Assembly: GCA_029256665.1 (NCBI GenBank)
Contig: JAQSXN010000111.1
Span: forward strand, 1 to 9,128
DNA from: Paenibacillus sp.
GTDB lineage: Bacteria > Bacillota > Bacilli > Paenibacillales > Paenibacillaceae
Reading direction: 5' to 3'
DNA: 9,128 nucleotides
Below, piece after piece: positions 5,628 through 9,128 of the stretch (positions are counted from its first letter, which is position 1; every line of letters starts with the position of its first letter). The position numbers and the translations under genes are program-made. Below the pieces are notes generated by a model that saw only the letters and a program-made list of their open reading frames with translations, made no database searches and was not told where the DNA came from.

Positions 5628-7568
5628 CTATGCGTTGCGCTTCAGAAACCGTCGGAATATTAGCGCCCTCATCAGAATGCGAAGCTCGGTATCGAAGACG
5701 ATCTCCGGCTTCGGAGCATCGCCGATCGCGGCCATCGCCTTGCGGAGCGACTCCTTGTTCAGCAGCTCGGAAACGGAGGGATCCTCGATCGTTTCCCTGA
5801 ATTCGTTCATCAGCGCGTCCCAGCGAGGCAGCATTCGATATAAGCCGTCGGCGCCTTGGATGCCCCGGACCCGCTGATTAAGCCGAATCGAATCCGGCAA
5901 ATAGCCTTTTGTCGCTCTGCGGATGAGGGATCGTCCGTAACCGTTCTGCACGTATTGATTCTCGGGTACGGACAAACAGAAACGGATGACCCGCAAATCG
6001 TTTGTCGCGTCGCGCTCCCATAACGAATGGCGGAGCGACTGCTTGCAGCCGACCGTGCCGGTAATGGACCAGTAATAGAGCTTCTCGAACTGCTTGCGCC
6101 TTACGTCGTACACGTCTTGAGAGGTGTCGCCCCAAAAGTCGTATCCGAATTGCTCGAGTCGCTCGAATACTTGGGTGCGACGAGCGAAATCGGGATGGAT
6201 GAGCTCCGGCAATACGGGCTCGTTCCGCTGGCGGGAGAACAGCTGGGCAAGCGCCGGGAATGCCTTGCGGCCGATGACGTTGCGGAGCTTGACGCGATTG
6301 GCGTTTAGGTTGGCGCTATACTGGTTGAATTCCCGATATAGCGTAAGCAACTTGAAATTTCGCAGCAGTCCTGCCTGGTAATCCTGGGCGGGACCCCACG
6401 AGATCGTCCAGTTGCCGCGGCTGCCCGTGAGCAGCACGCCCGCGCCCGCAGCCTGCGCTTTCTCGTAGATTCCCTTCAACCAAAACGAGTTTTCGTAAAA
6501 TTTATAAGGCGTCTCCAGCATGTCGAGCCAATCATCGATTTCGGAATACGGACTGTGCTCCGGAAAGTCGAAGTATTGGTCGCGGATATTGCCGACGTAG
6601 GACACGGTTTCCTTTATGTGCGCCCTCTCGTTGGCGACTCTGCTGCGAGGCGTCCAGTCCGCGAAATCCTCGACCGGCACGTAGCTGAACGTATGAAGCT
6701 GTTTGCTTTGCGCCTTAAGTTCTCTGGCCGCGAAGCTGACCACCGAGCCGGAGTCGAGTCCGCCGCTCAGGTTCGCTCCGACCTCGCGATGGGTTCTTAG
6801 CCGCGAAGTAACGGCCCGGCGGAAAACATCCCGGAACGCTTCCTCGTATTCCTCGTTGGAGCGGAGCTTCAGCTTCTCCTCCGGCACGATCGTGATATAG
6901 CGGTTAAAGGCCAGCCGGCCGCCTCTAAGGGTAAAGCTGTGCGCCGGCGGGACTTGACGGATGTTCCGGTACACCGTGGAAGAAACGTCGACGGCCTCGG
7001 TCGTAATGGGGATCGCCAGAAACTCCGATATCCATTGCTCGCTCAGGCTGCGATCGACGCCCGGCAATGTCAGCAGCGGCGTGATCGTCGTGCAGAACGC
7101 GGCAAGCTCCCCTGTTAGCGAGTAATACAGCGTCCGGGAACCGGAAAAGTCTCTAGCTCCGAACAGCGCATGTTCTGCCGGATCCCAAATGATAAACGCG
7201 AAATCGCCTACCAAATGAACGGGACATTGGACGCCCCATTTCATATAGGAGAGGAGAAGCAGCCGACTGTCGGTCATTTCGGCACGTCCCGTTACGGGAA
7301 CTCCAAGCTGCTCGAATAGTTCGTCGCGATTGTCGAGTATGGCATCCGCCGTAATAACGAGCCCGGTATCTCCGTCCTCGCAAGGGAGTCGTTCCGCTAG
7401 CGACTCCGGCGTAATCCATTGTCCGTGACAGCCAAGGAACGCTTCGTCCCGTTGCCAGGTTCCGACGTAATCGGCTGGGTAAACGGAGAGCGACTCCATC
7501 ATTCGCGGGCCGTATTCGGTAGCGAGCGGTTGTCGTTCTAGACCAATCATACAGGTAATCGCGCTCAT
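5628..7568 (-). CDS. padeC: Lasso cyclase C (asparagine synthetase-like)
   Basis: A 646-residue asparagine synthetase B homologue that adenylates the ring Asp side chain (Asp9 of the core) with ATP and closes the isopeptide bond to the freed Ala1 amine. The N-terminal glutaminase-like domain (about 1-210) starts MSAIT; the nucleophilic Cys2 of true AsnB is Ser, so ammonia release from glutamine is not expected, as in other lasso cyclases. The synthetase domain has the pyrophosphate loop SGGLDSG at 268-274, a downstream GSRGNW segment, and the C-terminal RDATNDLRVIRF and YGRSLIRRATKGYLP motifs of the family. I chose ATG 7568, with GGAGG 4 bases upstream, because the promoter -10 box lies inside the upstream extension to 7649. 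It is the first gene of the operon; the precursor ATG follows 43 bases after its stop. The SinR-type operator at 7582-7597 lies in its 5' leader. Confidence 0.93.
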   Translation of the reverse strand: MSAITCMIGLERQPLATEYGPRMMESLSVYPADYVGTWQRDEAFLGCHGQWITPESLAERLPCEDGDTGLVITADAILDNRDELFEQLGVPVTGRAEMTDSRLLLLSYMKWGVQCPVHLVGDFAFIIWDPAEHALFGARDFSGSRTLYYSLTGELAAFCTTITPLLTLPGVDRSLSEQWISEFLAIPITTEAVDVSSTVYRNIRQVPPAHSFTLRGGRLAFNRYITIVPEEKLKLRSNEEYEEAFRDVFRRAVTSRLRTHREVGANLSGGLDSGSVVSFAARELKAQSKQLHTFSYVPVEDFADWTPRSRVANERAHIKETVSYVGNIRDQYFDFPEHSPYSEIDDWLDMLETPYKFYENSFWLKGIYEKAQAAGAGVLLTGSRGNWTISWGPAQDYQAGLLRNFKLLTLYREFNQYSANLNANRVKLRNVIGRKAFPALAQLFSRQRNEPVLPELIHPDFARRTQVFERLEQFGYDFWGDTSQDVYDVRRKQFEKLYYWSITGTVGCKQSLRHSLWERDATNDLRVIRFCLSVPENQYVQNGYGRSLIRRATKGYLPDSIRLNQRVRGIQGADGLYRMLPRWDALMNEFRETIEDPSVSELLNKESLRKAMAAIGDAPKPEIVFDTELRILMRALIFRRFLKRNA

Positions 7569-7581
7569 ATTGCCTCCGTTT

Positions 7582-7597
7582 GTTCTTGTTATAGAAC
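7582..7597. promoter_or_regulatory. SinR-type operator 1, in the C gene leader
   Basis: GTTCT-TGTTAT-AGAAC is a 16-bp inverted repeat matching the GTTCTYT-NN-ARAGAAC architecture of Bacillus SinR sites, with five paired bases per arm. It sits about 15 bases downstream of the expected minus-strand transcription start and just before the C gene's ribosome binding site, where bound repressor would block early elongation. Confidence 0.7.
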
Positions 7598-7619
7598 GGT
7601 AGTGTATGTTGGTAGAAAC

Positions 7620-7649
7620 CTTATATTCATAAGGGTTATCCCATTTCAA
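7620..7649 (-). promoter_or_regulatory. Sigma-A-like promoter for the lasso operon
   Basis: On the minus strand, TTGAAA (7649-7644) and TATAAG (7625-7620) are separated by 18 bases; each matches the consensus at five of six positions. Transcription would start near 7613, leaving a leader of about 45 bases before the C gene ATG. An alternative -10, ATATAA, gives a 17-base spacer. SinR-type operators lie on both sides, at 7582-7597 and 7694-7709. Confidence 0.65.
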
Positions 7650-7693
7650 TTCGTTTAATGCAAAATGATGCGATGAAGGTTTTGTTCGTTTTC

Positions 7694-7709
7694 GTTCTTT
7701 ATTAAGAAC
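7694..7709. promoter_or_regulatory. SinR-type operator 2, between the divergent promoters
   Basis: GTTCTT-TATT-AAGAAC is a perfect six-base-arm inverted repeat of the same 16-bp length as the other two sites, and it contains the exact SinR heptamer GTTCTTT. A degenerate GTTCGTT lies 10 bases to its left (7684-7690). It is about 45 bases upstream of the lasso operon -35 box, so it may act together with site 1 or 3 by looping or oligomerisation. Confidence 0.72.
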
Positions 7710-7793
7710 TCGTGATTAGGTTATCATCAACGGTATTGGTTGTCAACATGTGGTTGGCGATTTTAACACATATTCAAAACATTTTCTTATTCG

Positions 7794-7822
7794 TTGACAC
7801 CGAATAGGGGGGATGTTACGAT
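7794..7822 (+). promoter_or_regulatory. Strong promoter for the PqqD-like / phosphoesterase pair
   Basis: TTGACA (7794-7799) is a perfect -35 box. A 17-base spacer leads to TACGAT (7817-7822), preceded by an extended -10 TG at 7814-7815. Transcription should start around 7829, placing the palindrome at 7833-7848 immediately downstream of the start site. Confidence 0.75.
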
Positions 7823-7832
7823 TTGCTTGATT

Positions 7833-7848
7833 GTTCTTAATTAAGAAC
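7833..7848. promoter_or_regulatory. SinR-type operator 3, perfect 16-bp palindrome
   Basis: GTTCTTAATTAAGAAC is a perfect palindrome differing by one central base from operator 2. It covers roughly +5 to +20 of the plus-strand transcript, a standard position for repression of initiation or early elongation. It ends 10 bases before the gene's Shine-Dalgarno. Confidence 0.75.
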
Positions 7849-7870
7849 ATTAAAATGCGAGGTGCTGCAG

Positions 7871-8209
7871 TTGGATATTCGTAGTGAAATCATCATGCCC
7901 GGGGATGAGACTTATGCGTTGTCTTCGTATTTCCATATAATCAGACTTAGAAGCGAAATGGTCGTCGAGGAAGGCGGGCACGGAGAGCCGCTCTGCGTAT
8001 CGCGCCTGGATCTGGGCAGAACGTACCGGTTTGGCGGCACGGGCGGGCGAATCTGGGAGCTGATCCGCGAGCCGCTGACGGCTGGCGAGGTTGTCAATGC
8101 GCTTTTAATTGAGTATGATATTGATCGTATCACGTGCGAGTCCGAAGTGTTCGGCTTCCTTGCGAGATTGTCCAAGGAACGTCTGATCCGCTTCGGCTTA
8201 TCCTGCTAA
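7871..8209 (+). CDS. Second, diverged PqqD-like protein
   Basis: A 112-residue protein whose C-terminal two thirds resemble PqqD: LDLGRTYRFGGTGGRIWELI (about residues 46-65) parallels the beta wing and VGGCIWDGI of B1, and helices through GEVVNALLIEYDID and VFGFLARLSKERLIRF follow. It should therefore be able to bind a peptide leader or a partner enzyme, but several positions usual in B1, such as the NYYNL segment, are replaced. I chose TTG 7871 because GAGGTG ends 6 bases upstream; GTG 7862 in the same frame overlaps that site. It has its own strong promoter and a SinR-type operator and is followed 35 bases later by the phosphoesterase gene. A role as a second leader-binding or regulatory/decoy protein for the lasso pathway is inference only. 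Normal lasso clusters need just one B1. Confidence 0.78.
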   Translation: MDIRSEIIMPGDETYALSSYFHIIRLRSEMVVEEGGHGEPLCVSRLDLGRTYRFGGTGGRIWELIREPLTAGEVVNALLIEYDIDRITCESEVFGFLARLSKERLIRFGLSC

Positions 8210-8244
8210 CACATCCGGGAGGTGCGTAGCGCCTGAACGATATA

Positions 8245-9009
8245 ATGATAGGGCTTGCTGCCCTGCTCGGAGCGGCAACGCTCGCCTATGTATTGCTTAT
8301 ATGGCCGACGCGCTGGCTCAAGATCGAACGCGTGAAGTTGGAGCTCGGCATCGGCATACGGATTTTGCAGATCAGCGATCTTCACGTGGATCGGCTCCGC
8401 ATCGGTCCGGCAAAGCTGGCTGACGTCATTAGAAGCGAGAAGCCGGATTACATTTTCTTAACCGGCGATTATACATATAAACCGCAATATTTGCCCAAGG
8501 TGGATACATATTTGGAGACGATTGCGCTCTCGGGCATCCCGACCATCGCCGTAATGGGCAATCACGATTACGTGCTGCCGCGGCCGCGGGAGCTGATGGA
8601 CCTGTTTCGGAAGCGCGGCATACCGGTGCTTCGAAACAGCCGGATCGAGCTGCCGGAGTTTACGCTGGTCGGCATCGACAATCATAGTACGGGTCATAGC
8701 CGTCCTGAGATCGCGTTCCGCGGCCTTGTTCGTTCGAAGCCGGTCGTCGTCATGACCCATGATCCCAACGTCGTGCTCGAGATTCGGCAATGCTACGACT
8801 ATTTGATGGCCGGCCACCTGCACGGGAAACAATTTAATGTTCCGTATTTCTATTCTTTTAAGCCCAAAGGACCGCTCCCGTCGAAAGGAATCTACAAAGG
8901 ACTCCACGATGGGGAGTTGGGGCCCTATTATATCTCCAAGGGGATCGGGCAAGCCGGAGTCAACGCCAGGTTTATGGTGCGAAGCGAAGTGACGGTACAT
9001 GATCTGTAA
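8245..9009 (+). CDS. Membrane-anchored calcineurin-like metallophosphoesterase
   Basis: A 254-residue metal-dependent phosphoesterase of the YkuE/YaeI type. The two-metal site residues are all present: D45 and H47 (SDLHVD), D75 (TGDYT), N106 and H107 (GNHD, residues 105-108), H172 (MTHDP), and H191 and H193 (GHLHGKQ). Residues 2-20 are a hydrophobic helix with no signal-peptidase site evident, so the protein is probably anchored by its N-terminus; the R/K residues just after the helix hint at a cytoplasmic catalytic domain, but topology is uncertain. The substrate is unknown; relatives include phospholipid-type and UDP-diacylglucosamine hydrolases. The start is unusual: a good GGGAGGTG (8217-8224) is 20 bases from ATG 8245 but 8 bases from an in-frame CTG at 8233, and TAG 8227 closes the frame upstream. 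It is probably cotranscribed with the PqqD-like gene and thus shares the SinR-type operator. Confidence 0.88.
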   Translation: MIGLAALLGAATLAYVLLIWPTRWLKIERVKLELGIGIRILQISDLHVDRLRIGPAKLADVIRSEKPDYIFLTGDYTYKPQYLPKVDTYLETIALSGIPTIAVMGNHDYVLPRPRELMDLFRKRGIPVLRNSRIELPEFTLVGIDNHSTGHSRPEIAFRGLVRSKPVVVMTHDPNVVLEIRQCYDYLMAGHLHGKQFNVPYFYSFKPKGPLPSKGIYKGLHDGELGPYYISKGIGQAGVNARFMVRSEVTVHDL

Positions 9010-9022
9010 CAAACGGCTGCCA

Positions 9023-9080
9023 GCAAACAGCGCCCGGAAGAAAACGGCTTAAAGCCGCTTATCTTCCGGGCGCTGTTTGC
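9023..9080. terminator. Long hairpin after the phosphoesterase gene
   Basis: A 19-base arm (9023-9041, beginning GCAAACAGCGCC) is perfectly complementary to 9062-9080. The 20-base loop carries a smaller inverted repeat, CGGCTT (9045-9050) and AAGCCG (9052-9057). It starts 13 bases after the stop codon, the expected place for a terminator. Only a TTT within the right arm resembles a U-tract. It could serve a converging gene beyond the window as well. The remaining bases, 9081-9128, hold no gene that I can identify. Confidence 0.6.
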
Positions 9081-9128
9081 GGTTCAGGCCAAGAAACGCG
9101 GCTTGGCTTGGCCGTCCCTAAGGCTCGT

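Noticed and set aside
5333..5800. Plus-strand ORF across the precursor region
   Set aside because: It runs antisense to the precursor and the cyclase end, shows no domain, and the minus-strand reading explains the region completely.
5628..7568. Housekeeping asparagine synthetase
   Set aside because: The glutaminase nucleophile Cys2 is replaced by Ser and the gene sits directly before a lasso precursor with B1, B2, K and D.
7569..7649. Upstream extension of the cyclase to an ATG at 7649
   Set aside because: The best promoter -10 box (7620-7625) and a SinR-type operator lie inside it, and ATG 7568 has GGAGG and the family's expected N-terminus.
1..9128. CRISPR arrays, tRNA or rRNA genes, insertion sequences
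   Set aside because: No regularly spaced repeats, tRNA-like cloverleaf, rRNA-like stretch or transposase was seen in the window.

Overview
The window looks like an accessory locus of a Paenibacillus-type Bacillota bacterium. The evidence is strong AAGGAGG-type ribosome binding sites, a SinR-like regulator very close to that of Bacillus, and a lasso-peptide gene set of the paeninodin type. Family assignments come from reading motifs and from remembered family features; no search was run.

The core is a compact minus-strand lasso-peptide operon running from about 7625 down to 1828. Its order is cyclase C (asparagine-synthetase-like), precursor A, kinase K (HPr-kinase-like), B1 (PqqD-like leader-binding protein), B2 (transglutaminase-like leader peptidase) and D (ABC exporter). 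The precursor is a 48-codon ORF at 5438-5584, too short for a routine ORF cutoff. Its predicted 26-residue core opens with AGPGIAKPD, giving an Ala1-Asp9 ring, and ends in Ser, the residue the paeninodin kinase phosphorylates. It appears to be a new, longer-tailed relative of paeninodin. K, B1, B2 and D are tightly packed, with overlapping or nearly overlapping ends.

To the right, a divergent plus-strand pair encodes a second, diverged PqqD-like protein and a membrane-anchored calcineurin-like metallophosphoesterase. The 300-bp divergent intergenic region carries a promoter for each side and three 16-bp inverted repeats (GTTCT-N6-AGAAC) with the architecture of Bacillus SinR operators.

To the left, at 1178-1679, lie a small SinI-like antirepressor gene (plus) and a SinR-like repressor gene (minus), arranged convergently. 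The repressor's recognition helix appears identical to that of B. subtilis SinR, so the inferred model is that this SinR/SinI pair controls both the lasso operon and the divergent pair. That would link lasso-peptide production to the biofilm/stationary-phase type of switch. The far left is the 3' part of a family 2 glycosyltransferase with no evident link to the lasso system. The far right ends in a long hairpin.
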